Both the position numbers and the translations under genes were made by a program. From NCBI GenBank assembly GCA_030704615.1, contig CM060734.1, forward strand, positions 1,366,001-1,430,000: a stretch of 64,000 nucleotides of DNA, given 5' to 3'. The notes beneath the pieces are model-generated. The model saw only the letters and a list, made by a program, of their open reading frames with translations, had not been told where the DNA came from and made no database searches. Numbering within the stretch: the stretch's first letter is position 1; every line of letters begins with the position of its first letter. This document shows positions 44,581 through 54,274 of this stretch, piece by piece. Source of the DNA: Takakia lepidozioides. Its lineage: Eukaryota > Streptophyta > Takakiopsida > Takakiales > Takakiaceae.

Positions 44581-45480
44581 TGATTGCGACGCCGGGGGTA
44601 AGACCAGCTGAGGTGTTTAGGCTCGCAGCTACACTCTGTGAGAGTGGGGAGGTTACTTCATCTTCTGCGGAGATACTGGGAGGTGTAGTGCCAGAGGGAT
44701 CCTCGGATTTGAGGGTCAAGACTGCCACGACGGCGCCATGGCAAGCTGCAGCTGCCAGGTTGATGCAGCTGCCAGCTAGGCCAGCCATTGAGCGCGCCAT
44801 GGTGACACCTGGAGTTGTCATGTTAGACAACCAGGATGGCATTTTCTGTTTGAGTGGACCGGCAGGCAAGAGGTACCGGCCACTGCGGGTCTTGTTGGAC
44901 TCGGGAGCTCAGCCACTGATGCTGGGCAGAGCTGCTATTGCAGGCTTGGGCCTCACGGAGGCGGATATGGAGCCTTGTCCTTTCCAGATACAGACGTCTC
45001 TGGGAGGATCGGAGCAAGCTCGAGGCATGACACGGCGTGAGTTGGCTATCAGACTACGGCCGGATCACCCTACAGATGGCTCAGTGATGCGAGCAAAGGC
45101 CATTGTGACAGACGCGGTCTCATACGATGTCCTGGTTGGTGGGGCAGTGTTGTACCCCATGGGCTTCACCCTGGATTTTGGGAGGAGTCAGCTTCCTATA
45201 GGCCTGCATGGCAGTCAGGGGAGGGCCGGCGTGTGCAGCTCCCTGTGACGTTCATAGGAGGAGTTGCGGTTGCCCAGCGAGGCAAGATGCCGACACTAGC
45301 AGCATTCACAACGGCAGCGAGTTGGCCTGGAGAGTTGCTTGAGGGCAACGCTCATTCAGAGGATGTGCCACCTCTGGGAGAGCAGGATGACATGTATGGT
45401 ATGGCGGAGTTGCCTACCATGGTTGCTCAGACTCCATTGTGGGGCACGAGCAAGGATTTGCAGCGGGATGCTGATTGACG
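44580..45480 (+). pseudogene. Protease-like region of copy A
   Basis: Contains VLLDSGAQPLMLGRAAIAGL (DSG active-site motif) and YDVLVGGAVLYPMGFTLDF as in copy B. The frame shifts just after this block. Confidence 0.75.
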
Positions 45481-46220
45481 GGTGCAACAAGCCTAGGTGA
45501 AGGCTTTTGTACCGTCAGGAGAGGAGGAGAGTGCGGGGATTGCACCAGGACCACCTCGGTTGTCTCCATTGGACACCACACCTATTGTGTGGCAGTATCC
45601 GGATGAAGACATTTGTCTTCTAGACTTGTTTGGCGGGATCAGCACCGGATTGGCTGCGGTGTTACAGGAAGGTGTACGAGTTCGGCGTTACCTGTATGTG
45701 GAGAGGGATGAGACTGCACGACGCGTTTCACTTCCCCATGTTGCTCAGTTGGTGCAGCGGGGTACCTGAATTGTTGTCGGTGTCTGCAATTCGTGGATAT
45801 CAGCAGGCAGGATTTGGAGCGGGTCATTTGGATCTGGTAGTGGCAGGTTGGCCTGCCAAGGGCATTTCATCAGCCGGGCATGGCAATGGATTGCGAGACT
45901 TGAGTCGGTGTCTGTTTGGGAGATGTGCGGGTTTTGCGCCACTTGCAGCTTCCATCAAGCTTATATCCAGCATACATCTTGGAGATGTGCCAATGATGGG
46001 CGATTCTCGGGCCAGGGTGAGGCCAGTGTGCATCAGTACGGTCATGGCTTGGGTCAGCAGTGTGTTTGACTAGATGCAGCTATAGTGGGGTCACGGGCTC
46101 ATCACGTCCATCGGCTATGGTGGACTAACTTGATGCAACCCGCACTGCTCAAGCGTGCACTTGATGGGTGCAGCGGCCAGCACATCTCACACGTGGATCC
46201 ATTTTGGACACAGGAGGCAG
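45480..46220 (+). pseudogene. Inactivated DNMT3-like domain of copy A
   Basis: Motif I (CLLDLFGGISTGLAAVLQ) and YVERDETARRVS survive. A one-base deletion converts the catalytic PCQ region to GWPAKGIS, followed by a compensating insertion, and ENV is lost. The frame then ends in a stop near 46,073. The copy is truncated at 46,220 where an inverse LTR fragment is joined. Confidence 0.85.
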
Positions 46221-46528
46221 AAGAAGAATACAAGCACGAGCTCACAAAGCTGAAGCATAAACTCATGCATATATAACCTCATCACTCAAATACAAGTCAA
46301 GCCAAGTGCACCCCACGCCATGGGGAATCCACACTACGGCGCCATAGCTAGGCGCGGTGAGGCTCAACTCGAGAAAGATGAGCCTCCGCGCTTGCCGTGA
46401 AGATAACCACTCCAGGGCCTAAATCTGCCTTGACCCCTGGATTGACACTTGGGCCAATCCCAAATGTCAATATGTAAAAGCTAGCTATTTCCTAGCTAGT
46501 TTCACACTAGTGGTAAAATAACTTGACA
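46221..46528 (-). repeat. Truncated LTR fragment (3' LTR side of copy B)
   Basis: Minus-strand copy of the first 308 bp of the LTR, TGTCAAG through the TATA-like box, breaking off at AGAAGAAGAATACAAG where copy A begins. Confidence 0.8.
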
Positions 46529-46530
46529 GC

Positions 46531-46718
46531 TGTCGTGCGCATACATATCGCTACACAACTACATCGCTGTCCAAAACCACACAACACATGTGCACACCAC
46601 ACACTAGTATACCACTAGTCCACCACTAGTCCAGCCACTAGTCCAACCACTAGGCTACAACTAGTCAGTCACTAGGCTGCCACTATGCTGCCCACTATGG
46701 CAGTCACTAGTCCACACA
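46531..46718 (-). repeat. 188-bp segment S, inverse copy next to the PPT of B
   Basis: TG..CA-ended segment made of CTAGTGGTTGGA-like short repeats. Two mismatches separate it from 57,485-57,672, which lies in the opposite orientation. Here it directly follows the polypurine-like tract of copy B. Confidence 0.85.
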
Positions 46719-46731
46719 ATCGCCCCCCTAG
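46719..46731 (-). promoter_or_regulatory. Polypurine-tract-like sequence of copy B
   Basis: Minus strand CTAGGGGGGCGAT directly before the TGTGTGG start of segment S. A G-rich tract followed by AT-TGT is a common plant LTR-element arrangement. Confidence 0.6.
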
Positions 46732-46978
46732 CTGGTGCTTAGGTCCCTCTAAGTCCAGGTAGCCACAAGATGTGATAGTGACCATAGCCTCACTAAGTCC
46801 TCCACCACTATCCCTACTACACTCAAACTCGATAGATCAAGAGGCCGGGTGCAAGAGTTGCCCCATCGTTAGTCGCCGTCTTGCAACCTGTGAACTTGAG
46901 CTTGGGATCTCATGTATTGACTCCTATGAGCTTGGCCTCCCATGTCTTGTTAGCTGCCTCCAGTCATGTCCACTGCCA

Positions 46979-49900
46979 CTATCCCAAGCAGTGTGGACAC
47001 AACCAATCTCCGTCAGGAACCTTCTCAAGAGGTGGTGTCAAGCATCCCATATGCCAACCCCTTGAGCATCGATCACACACCAGCATGGTGGCTGCCCCTT
47101 TGGCAGACCCACAGAGCATGCACCTCAAACCTGCAGGTACCACTGCCAAGTTTGGGTCAACTCTGCCATCGACATTGGGAAGGTGACATGGCGCACAATT
47201 ACGCACATGGTCCTTCCAAGTCATGCCATCCCGACCCTCCAAGATCAGGACCCCTGAGGGCAACACCTCTCGAACCCTCAGAATAACACGCCCTGCAGTA
47301 ACATCCAGAGTCGTAGGAGCAGTCTGCTGCAAATAAACATAGTCACCAGGGCTAAACCTCCGAACCCCAGGACGATATCCTCCACCACGTATAGTGGCAT
47401 ACCTCAACGTATCACGGTGCTGTGCAATGGCAAGGTTCTCAAAAGCCATGGGCATGACTTTCTTGAACAACTCTGCACGCTGATCACATGCACGTACCCA
47501 CACGTCCGGATCGTCAAGGTTAAGGACTTGAGCAGTGTCCCTACGAATGGCTGCAGGCAAATCCGGCTCTCGGCCAAAGAGAAGGAAATATGGTGAGAAG
47601 GAGGCAAGTGATGCTTGTTTGCTGAACCTGTAGCCCATGGCTAACCAAGGAACCTGAAGATCCCAATCTCCTAGGTGTCCCTTCTGCAAGCCATACTTGC
47701 GCAAACCCCTCTTCACCGTCTGAACAACTCTCTCTGCTAAGCCATCGGCCTCAGGATGATCCCGAGAAGTGGTGCGGTGGTCTATCAAGGCTTTATCACA
47801 CAAAGCCTGAAACTCCCCCAAGAACTCTCTCCCTTGGTCCGTGAGTACCTCAGCTGGAGCACCAAATCGGCTAAGCACACGATCCAAGAATGCATACGCA
47901 GCCCCCTCACTAGCCTTGTCAGGCAATGGAACCAACTCAATCCACTTGGAGAAGTGCTCCACCATCACCAACACATATCTGTGGTGGCGCATAGTCAGTG
48001 GCAACGGTCCTGCGAAGTCAAGACTCCACCTGTAGCCCAATCCCATGATTGGTAAAGGATGCAACTGTGGTGTAGGGGCGTTGAATGAAGCACGCACCCT
48101 GTCACACACCATGCACCTAGCCACGAACTGTTGCACCTCTGTATGCATACCACGCCACCAATACTGCCCCTGCAGTAAACTGTGAGTGCGTCGCACTCCA
48201 AAATGCCCCAACTCCTCATGGGCATGCCGCACTAACCGTGCACGCTGTGTGGGGTGAGGCACAATCCTCACCCGACCATCCTCCCACACTCGAAGTAGGT
48301 GTATCCCCTCCCACTTGAACCTCTTGGCTCGTTGCAGGATCCGATCCCTCTCCCTGGCAGTCACAGTGGCTGCCGTGTCTCCCGTGCGGAGGTAGTCCAA
48401 CACAGCCGAATCCTCATGTATATCTCTGGCACCACCTGGCTCATCACTAGCCTCAGGGTCCTCAGACACTCCGTCTACAGTCATCCCTGTTGTAGGTCCA
48501 ACCTGACCTCCCGATGCCAAGATACACAAAAATGCAGATGCGTGCCATCCCGGCACCATCTCCTCGTCCGTCTCACCATGCCACCGAGCTCCAGTGTCAT
48601 CCTGCTGGCTCATGCATGGATTGCGACTCAATCCATCCGCATCCCGATTGACCAAACCCGGTCGATGCACAACCTGAAAGTCATACTCCTGGAGTATGAG
48701 TGCCCACCGTGCAAGCTTCCCCGTAAGCTTGTCTGACTCCATCAACCACTTGAGTGGCTGGTGATCCGTGACAAGGGTGAAAAGATTGCCGTATAGATAG
48801 CACCTGAAGTGTGCCACGGCCCACACTGCAGCTAAGCACTCTCCCTCATATGAGCTGTACTTAGCCTCTGCAGCGTTGTTCGAGCGGCTAGCATAAGCCA
48901 CTACGAACTCTCTTCCCTCATCATCCACCTGTGTGAGCACCGCTCCAAGCCCCAGCATGCTCCAATCCGTATGCAGCTGAAAGGGACGCCCCCTGATAGG
49001 TCGTCTCAGGATAGGCGCCGAGGTCAACCTCGCCTTGAGCTCTTGAAAAGCTCGTTCCTGCTCATCTTCCCACTGCCACTCCTGGTCCACCTTGGTCAGC
49101 TTGGTTAGAGCCTTTGCAATGGTACTAAATCCCTTGACAAACCGTCTATAATAGTTTGCCAACCCCATGAAAGCTCGAACTCGGCTCACATCCGTGGGGC
49201 GTGGAATTTGTGCAATGGCCTCTACCTTAGTCTGCTGTACCCCCAATCCTCCAGGATATATCATGTGACCCAGATACTCAATCTGGTTGTGGAAAAACTT
49301 GCACTTCCCCGGATGCAACTTCAATCCGTGCGCTCTCAAGCGCTCCAATACCACCTGAAGGTGTCTCTCATGCTCCTCCATCGTAACACTAAAGATGATG
49401 ATGTCATCTATGTAGCACCGAGCAAAGTCCACCCCTGCTAGAATCCTATCCATGACTCTCTGAAACTCTGCAGGAGCATTCTTAAGCCCAAATGGTAAGA
49501 ACCGCCACTGATATAGGCAATCCTTGCCGTGCTCATTGATCCCCCAGAATGTCGTCTTCTGCTTGTCCGCCTCCTTGATTGGCAACTGGTGATATCCGGA
49601 TCGTAAATCCAAAGTGCTAAAGGCCTTAGCATGCCCGATGGCATCAAAGATCTCCTCTGGTGTTGGCATGGCATACTTATCGGACTTGGTCTGACGATTT
49701 ACAGGCCGGTAATCACCGCACATACGTCTCTCCGTCCAATTGCCATAGACATCCTTCTTGGCTGGCATCACTGTGGCTGAAGCATACTCTCCACCAGAGA
49801 GCTCCACCAAACCTGCCTCCCAGAGATCTTGAGTCCTCATCTGAATCAAAGACCTCTCCATGTCACTGTATCTATAGGGTCTCCGAAAGATTGGCGTGTC

Positions 49901-50113
49901 AGTGGCCAACTCAATACGGATCTCTTGACCCTTCAGTGCTCCCAAGTCCTTCAAACTGAAGGCAAAGCAATTCCTGTAAGCCCTCAGGAACCGCCGTATA
50001 CGTCGTCTCTCTCCTCCGGTGACAATGGGTCCAATGTCAGGCTCCCAATTGTCCTCCGTAACTGCAACCTTAAGTCCAGTGGGCTTAGAGGTAGAGGACG
50101 CGTCCAGTGGTTG
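46979..50113 (-). CDS. Pol of copy B: RT, RNase H, integrase, PHD finger
   Basis: Reached by reading through the TAG at 50,116-50,114 in the same frame as Gag. It has no ATG of its own near the start. RT blocks are RRMCGDYRPVNRQT, STLDLRSGYHQL, FLPFGLKNAPAEFQRVMD and YIDDIIIF. RNase H has YSSYEGECLAAVWAV, TDHQPLKWL and RDADGLSR. The integrase zinc domain is HAHEELGHFG..C..C, and the catalytic core has WSLDFAGPL, LTDQGREFLGEF and HPEADGLAERVV. After the usual C-terminal domain, residues CMLCGSAKG, CDRCSRGWHMGC and DGDWLCPHC form a C4HC3 PHD finger at the very end. The frame is uninterrupted over about 1,045 codons, so this copy could be functional. Confidence 0.93.
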   Translation of the reverse strand, partial: QPLDASSTSKPTGLKVAVTEDNWEPDIGPIVTGGERRRIRRFLRAYRNCFAFSLKDLGALKGQEIRIELATDTPIFRRPYRYSDMERSLIQMRTQDLWEAGLVELSGGEYASATVMPAKKDVYGNWTERRMCGDYRPVNRQTKSDKYAMPTPEEIFDAIGHAKAFSTLDLRSGYHQLPIKEADKQKTTFWGINEHGKDCLYQWRFLPFGLKNAPAEFQRVMDRILAGVDFARCYIDDIIIFSVTMEEHERHLQVVLERLRAHGLKLHPGKCKFFHNQIEYLGHMIYPGGLGVQQTKVEAIAQIPRPTDVSRVRAFMGLANYYRRFVKGFSTIAKALTKLTKVDQEWQWEDEQERAFQELKARLTSAPILRRPIRGRPFQLHTDWSMLGLGAVLTQVDDEGREFVVAYASRSNNAAEAKYSSYEGECLAAVWAVAHFRCYLYGNLFTLVTDHQPLKWLMESDKLTGKLARWALILQEYDFQVVHRPGLVNRDADGLSRNPCMSQQDDTGARWHGETDEEMVPGWHASAFLCILASGGQVGPTTGMTVDGVSEDPEASDEPGGARDIHEDSAVLDYLRTGDTAATVTARERDRILQRAKRFKWEGIHLLRVWEDGRVRIVPHPTQRARLVRHAHEELGHFGVRRTHSLLQGQYWWRGMHTEVQQFVARCMVCDRVRASFNAPTPQLHPLPIMGLGYRWSLDFAGPLPLTMRHHRYVLVMVEHFSKWIELVPLPDKASEGAAYAFLDRVLSRFGAPAEVLTDQGREFLGEFQALCDKALIDHRTTSRDHPEADGLAERVVQTVKRGLRKYGLQKGHLGDWDLQVPWLAMGYRFSKQASLASFSPYFLLFGREPDLPAAIRRDTAQVLNLDDPDVWVRACDQRAELFKKVMPMAFENLAIAQHRDTLRYATIRGGGYRPGVRRFSPGDYVYLQQTAPTTLDVTAGRVILRVREVLPSGVLILEGRDGMTWKDHVRNCAPCHLPNVDGRVDPNLAVVPAGLRCMLCGSAKGAATMLVCDRCSRGWHMGCLTPPLEKVPDGDWLCPHCLG

Positions 50114-50116
50114 CTA
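50114..50116 (-). promoter_or_regulatory. Leaky stop codon candidate between Gag-DNMT and Pol
   Basis: The junction reads ACA-UAG-CAA-CCA. UAG-CAR-YYA is the known type I readthrough context of several plant RNA viruses. Gag-DNMT and Pol are in the same frame on both sides. Confidence 0.75.
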
Positions 50117-53100
50117 TGTTGCAACCTCTTGAGCAGTACTCCCTGCCTGCTCAGTCAATGACAAGGCCTCATCCTGCCCCATCATCTCATCCTTGAGGAC
50201 CTCCTCAACCCGAGAAGAATCCCCAACCTCATCCATCACAGCCGCCTTGGCTGCCAACTCCCTCTGAACCTCGAGCACCTCCCACGTGTGCCATGGATGC
50301 ATGCACCCCGTGGTCCTCACATGCTCGCCCCCACTCACTGCCTGTACCGTCTCGGTAGGCAGAGAGACCATCGAGGGAAGTGTACTCCGCACTCTGCGTT
50401 GCTCAGCCATAGCCAAGCTGATAATCCAGGTCAAGCAATTGAGATCCATTGCTTGCCCCAACACTTGACGACGTGATGCCTCAGAAAGAGACGACACCGC
50501 CGTGGTACCAGTGGTAAAACCCATTGCCCGCTCACGCTCGTCAGCATTAGGCTCCACTAACTGCTGCAACTGAGCATCCCACAGGAGGCCAGGTCCACTA
50601 TCCCGGAAAGCATGCGATCCTGGGAAGCTGAGCAGTGTAGGTAATGCTGCTCGTGGTTGACCCACCTTGTTGACCACTGCCAAAGGCGAACGGTCATCGT
50701 GTCTCACACGCTGAGACTGCCTCCCTGTGTCCAGAATGCTATCCACTGTGAGATGTGCTGGCCGCTGCACCCCATCAAATGCACGCTTGAGCAGTGCGGG
50801 TGGCATCAAGTTAGTCCACCATAGCCGTGGACGATGAGCCCGTGACCCCACTGTAGCTGCATCTAGCAACACTGCTGACCCAAGCCACGACCGGACTTGA
50901 TGCACACTGGCCATCACCCTGGCCCGAGAATCGCCCATCAGTGGCACATTCTCCAAGATGTATGCTGGAGATACAGCTTGATGAAGCTGCAAGTGGCGCA
51001 AAACCCGCACCATCTCCCAAAACAGACCCGACCTCGAGTCTCGCAATCCATTGCCATGCCCGGCTGATGAATGCCCTTGGCAGGGCCAACCTGCCACTAC
51101 CAGATCAATGGAGCCAACCCGCTCCAAATCCTGCGCCCCCAGCAACGAAATGTCTGCTGGCAAGGCCTGCTGATATCCACGAATTGCAGACACCGACAAC
51201 AACTCAGGGTACCGCTGCACCAACTGAGCAACATGGCGAAGTGAAACGCGTCGTGCAGTCTCATCCCTCTCCACATACAGGTAACGCCGAACTCGTACAC
51301 CTGCCTGTAACACAGCAGCCAATCCGGTGCTGATCCCGCCAAACAAGTCCAGAAGACAAATGCCTTCATCCGGATACTGCCACACAATAGGTGTGGTGTC
51401 CAATGGAGACAACTGAGGTGGTCCTGGTGCAATCCCCGCACTCTCCTCCTCTCCTGACGGTACAAAAGCCTCCACCCAGGCTTGTTGCACCCGTCGATCA
51501 GCATCCCGCTGCAAATCCTTGCTCGTGCCCCACAATGGAGTCTGAGCAACCATGGTAGGCAACTCCGCCATACCATACATGTCATCCTGCTCTCCCGGAG
51601 GTGGCACATCCTCTGAATGAGCGTTGCCCTCAAGCAACTCTCTAGGCCAACTCACTGCCGCTGTGAATGCTGCTAGTGTCGGCATCTTGCCTCGCTGGGC
51701 AACCGCAACTCCTCCTATGAACGTCACAGGGAGCTGCACACGCCGGCCCTCCCCTGACTGCCATGCAGGCCTATAGGAAGCTGACTCCTCCCAAAAATCC
51801 AGGGTGAAGCCCATGGGGTACAACACTGCCCCACCAACCAGGACATCGTATGAGACCGCGTCTGTCACAATGGCCTTGGCTCGCATCACTGAGCCATCTG
51901 TAGGGTGATCCGGCCGTAGTCTGATAGCCAACTCACGCCGTGTCATGCCCCGAGCCTGCTCCGATCCTCCCAGAGACGTCTGTATCTGGAAAGGACAAGG
52001 CTCCATATCCGCCTCCGTGAGGCCCAAGCCTGCAATAGCAGCTCTGCCCAGCATCAATGGCTGAGCTCCCGAGTCCAACAAGACCCGCAGTGGCCGGTAC
52101 CTCTTGCCTGCCGGTCCACTCAAACAGAAAATGCCATCCTGGTTGTCTAACATGACAACTCCAGGTGTCACCATGGCGCGCTCAATGGCTGGCCTAGCTG
52201 GCAGCTCCATCAACCTGGCAGCTGCAGCTTGCCATGGCGCCGCCGTGGCAGTCTTGACCCTCAAATCCGAGGATCCCTCCGGCACTACACCTCCCACTAT
52301 CTCCGCAGAAGATGAAGTAACCTCCCCACTCTCACAGAGTGTAGCTGCCAGCCTGAACACCTCAGCTGGTCTTACCCCCGGCGTCGCAATCATGGTAGCC
52401 GAGAACAATGGAGCCTGGCACACAGATGTGGCCGCTCCTAGCAGCACACTAGCTGCCGTAGCCTTGGCAACACTAGGTAGTGGTGCTACCCGTGTAGCTC
52501 TCCCCAATGGCATAGTAACCTCCGCCTCGGTAACAGTCGGGCGAGAACTAGGTGCCATGGATGGCGTCGACACTGTCTCCGCCAATGTGAATGACTGAGG
52601 AAGCCTAGCCTGACGGCTTGCCTCCCCACGCTGTGGATCCAACTCCACCTCTGCACCTCGTGGCTCAGGAACTCGTGCTGCTCCTCGAGTCACGGCTGCA
52701 GCAGACTCCACCTGCACTAGTGGTAGTGCTGCTCCACACATGAATCCCATGCCTCCCATATCTCCTCCCTCAGGAGCAGGAGGTGGACCATCCGGCCTTA
52801 GAGCCGGTACCACCTGAGCTGTAGCCATGGCAGCGAGCCTCTGCTCTAGCTGCTGAAGCCGGTTGGCCATGCCTTGGTCAACACCCTGACCTCCGCGTCC
52901 TTGGCCATGTTGAGCTTGCCCTTGGCCTGCACCTCGTGGCTGGCCACCTCGTCCTCTCTGGGCTGCTCCACCTCGCCCCCGGCCACCATTGTTCCCTTGG
53001 AACTGGCCTGGGCGCAACTCAGGATGCAAACCATAACACTGGGCCTCTCCATGCCCGTGCTTGCCACAATGCCCACACTGCAACTGTGCAGGCTGTGCAT

Positions 53101-54274
53101 GTGCCGGCCCTTTGCCTCCCTCTGGGCAATCCTTCTTGACATGGGGTCCTCCACATGTCCAGCACACCACATCCGCCCGTTGTTGGCCAGCAAATGAAGG
53201 GAGAGACCCCTGCATCTGAGGTCCTCTCTGCCCTTCCCTGAGCTTCACCTGAGCCCCCTTGTTGCCTTGAGCACGTTGAGGTAGTGGTTGGCTAGGAGCA
53301 CCACTACCCCGTGGTGTCTCCTTAGCAAATCCCACCATGACCACTCGTTCCTCCACCATGTTGAGCTCTATCCGCTCTGCCAGCAAAAACACATTTGCTA
53401 AGGTGGGTTGGGCCGCTTGTAGGAGAGTTGCATCCCGCACCCTTCTCCTCAGCTCCTTGTCCAATATCCCATACCAGAATTGGACTGCCTGAGCTTCCGT
53501 AACCCCTTGGGTTACATTTATCAAGCGCCTCATGCGAGTGAAAGCCTCCCTCAAGCTCTCGGTCGGCTTCCGTTGGAACTCTTGCAAGCTCCGCAACTTC
53601 TCTGTCCTCACCCCTTGGTAGTTCCCTCTCAACTCTTCGAAGAACTCCACAACAGGGTTGAAGGCAGGCACGGGTGCTAGTGCTGGTGCGGTAGTGGCTT
53701 GGGTGGACGTCGTAGCTACTGTACCACCAGTCCCACTGCTACTTGCTGAAGCTGCCGGTGCAGCGGCAGGTGTAGCCACTGCCCTCGTGGCTCTAGTGCC
53801 CCTAGTGATGGAGACATAGTCGGGTGACCAGTACATCCTCCACTCCTCGATCTCAACCTCATGCCCCCGCCTGAACTCATGGTAATCATCCATAGGCGGC
53901 CCCTCAAGGTGCTGAAACAGCCCCTTCCATGCCATGAAAGGCGTAAATAGTTGTGGATTGCGCATTTGCTGCAAATCACACCAACTATCAAACTCTTGGA
54001 TAAAATCATCCAACTCGATGGTGCCCACCGCCCCAGAGTACCTTCGTGGCCCCTTGGTAGCTCCATACATCTCCTCCATTGTGTCCCACAACAATGGCAA
54101 AGAAACAACTTGCACCGCCGGTATGAGTCCTCCTGAATCCGAACCTTCCGTAGAAGACACAGGAGGTGAAGGTGGCCTAAACCGCACACCTCGTCTCGTG
54201 TACCCACTAGTATCGCTAGTGCTCGAACCGGCACTGTCCCCAGCAACTAGTGGCACCTCCGTGTTGACACTCAA
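50114..54274 (-). CDS. Gag-protease-DNMT3-like polyprotein of copy B
   Basis: An open frame of 1,386 codons. The leftmost codon is TTG and the first ATG is residue 66 (54,079), so the start is unsettled. A Gag-like helical region lies around residues 200-330 (FFEELRGNYQGV, FQRKPTESLREAFTRMRRL). Knuckles are CWTCGGPHVKKDC (about 370) and CGHCGKHGHGEAQC (about 400), then an RGG-rich stretch. The protease-like VLLDSGAQPLM is near 732. From about 968 to 1,290 runs a complete cytosine-5 methyltransferase: motif I LLDLFGGISTGLAA, motif II YVERDE, catalytic GWPCQGHSSAG (about 1,063), ILENVPLMGDSR (about 1,108), RPRLWWTNL (about 1,147), RAMGF (about 1,250) and a C-terminal LGQAMD. The DGI/GGISTGL and RxRxWW-NL spacing is DNMT3/DRM-like. 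All catalytic motifs are intact. Confidence 0.93.
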   Translation of the reverse strand: MSVNTEVPLVAGDSAGSSTSDTSGYTRRGVRFRPPSPPVSSTEGSDSGGLIPAVQVVSLPLLWDTMEEMYGATKGPRRYSGAVGTIELDDFIQEFDSWCDLQQMRNPQLFTPFMAWKGLFQHLEGPPMDDYHEFRRGHEVEIEEWRMYWSPDYVSITRGTRATRAVATPAAAPAASASSSGTGGTVATTSTQATTAPALAPVPAFNPVVEFFEELRGNYQGVRTEKLRSLQEFQRKPTESLREAFTRMRRLINVTQGVTEAQAVQFWYGILDKELRRRVRDATLLQAAQPTLANVFLLAERIELNMVEERVVMVGFAKETPRGSGAPSQPLPQRAQGNKGAQVKLREGQRGPQMQGSLPSFAGQQRADVVCWTCGGPHVKKDCPEGGKGPAHAQPAQLQCGHCGKHGHGEAQCYGLHPELRPGQFQGNNGGRGRGGAAQRGRGGQPRGAGQGQAQHGQGRGGQGVDQGMANRLQQLEQRLAAMATAQVVPALRPDGPPPAPEGGDMGGMGFMCGAALPLVQVESAAAVTRGAARVPEPRGAEVELDPQRGEASRQARLPQSFTLAETVSTPSMAPSSRPTVTEAEVTMPLGRATRVAPLPSVAKATAASVLLGAATSVCQAPLFSATMIATPGVRPAEVFRLAATLCESGEVTSSSAEIVGGVVPEGSSDLRVKTATAAPWQAAAARLMELPARPAIERAMVTPGVVMLDNQDGIFCLSGPAGKRYRPLRVLLDSGAQPLMLGRAAIAGLGLTEADMEPCPFQIQTSLGGSEQARGMTRRELAIRLRPDHPTDGSVMRAKAIVTDAVSYDVLVGGAVLYPMGFTLDFWEESASYRPAWQSGEGRRVQLPVTFIGGVAVAQRGKMPTLAAFTAAVSWPRELLEGNAHSEDVPPPGEQDDMYGMAELPTMVAQTPLWGTSKDLQRDADRRVQQAWVEAFVPSGEEESAGIAPGPPQLSPLDTTPIVWQYPDEGICLLDLFGGISTGLAAVLQAGVRVRRYLYVERDETARRVSLRHVAQLVQRYPELLSVSAIRGYQQALPADISLLGAQDLERVGSIDLVVAGWPCQGHSSAGHGNGLRDSRSGLFWEMVRVLRHLQLHQAVSPAYILENVPLMGDSRARVMASVHQVRSWLGSAVLLDAATVGSRAHRPRLWWTNLMPPALLKRAFDGVQRPAHLTVDSILDTGRQSQRVRHDDRSPLAVVNKVGQPRAALPTLLSFPGSHAFRDSGPGLLWDAQLQQLVEPNADERERAMGFTTGTTAVSSLSEASRRQVLGQAMDLNCLTWIISLAMAEQRRVRSTLPSMVSLPTETVQAVSGGEHVRTTGCMHPWHTWEVLEVQRELAAKAAVMDEVGDSSRVEEVLKDEMMGQDEALSLTEQAGSTAQEVAT

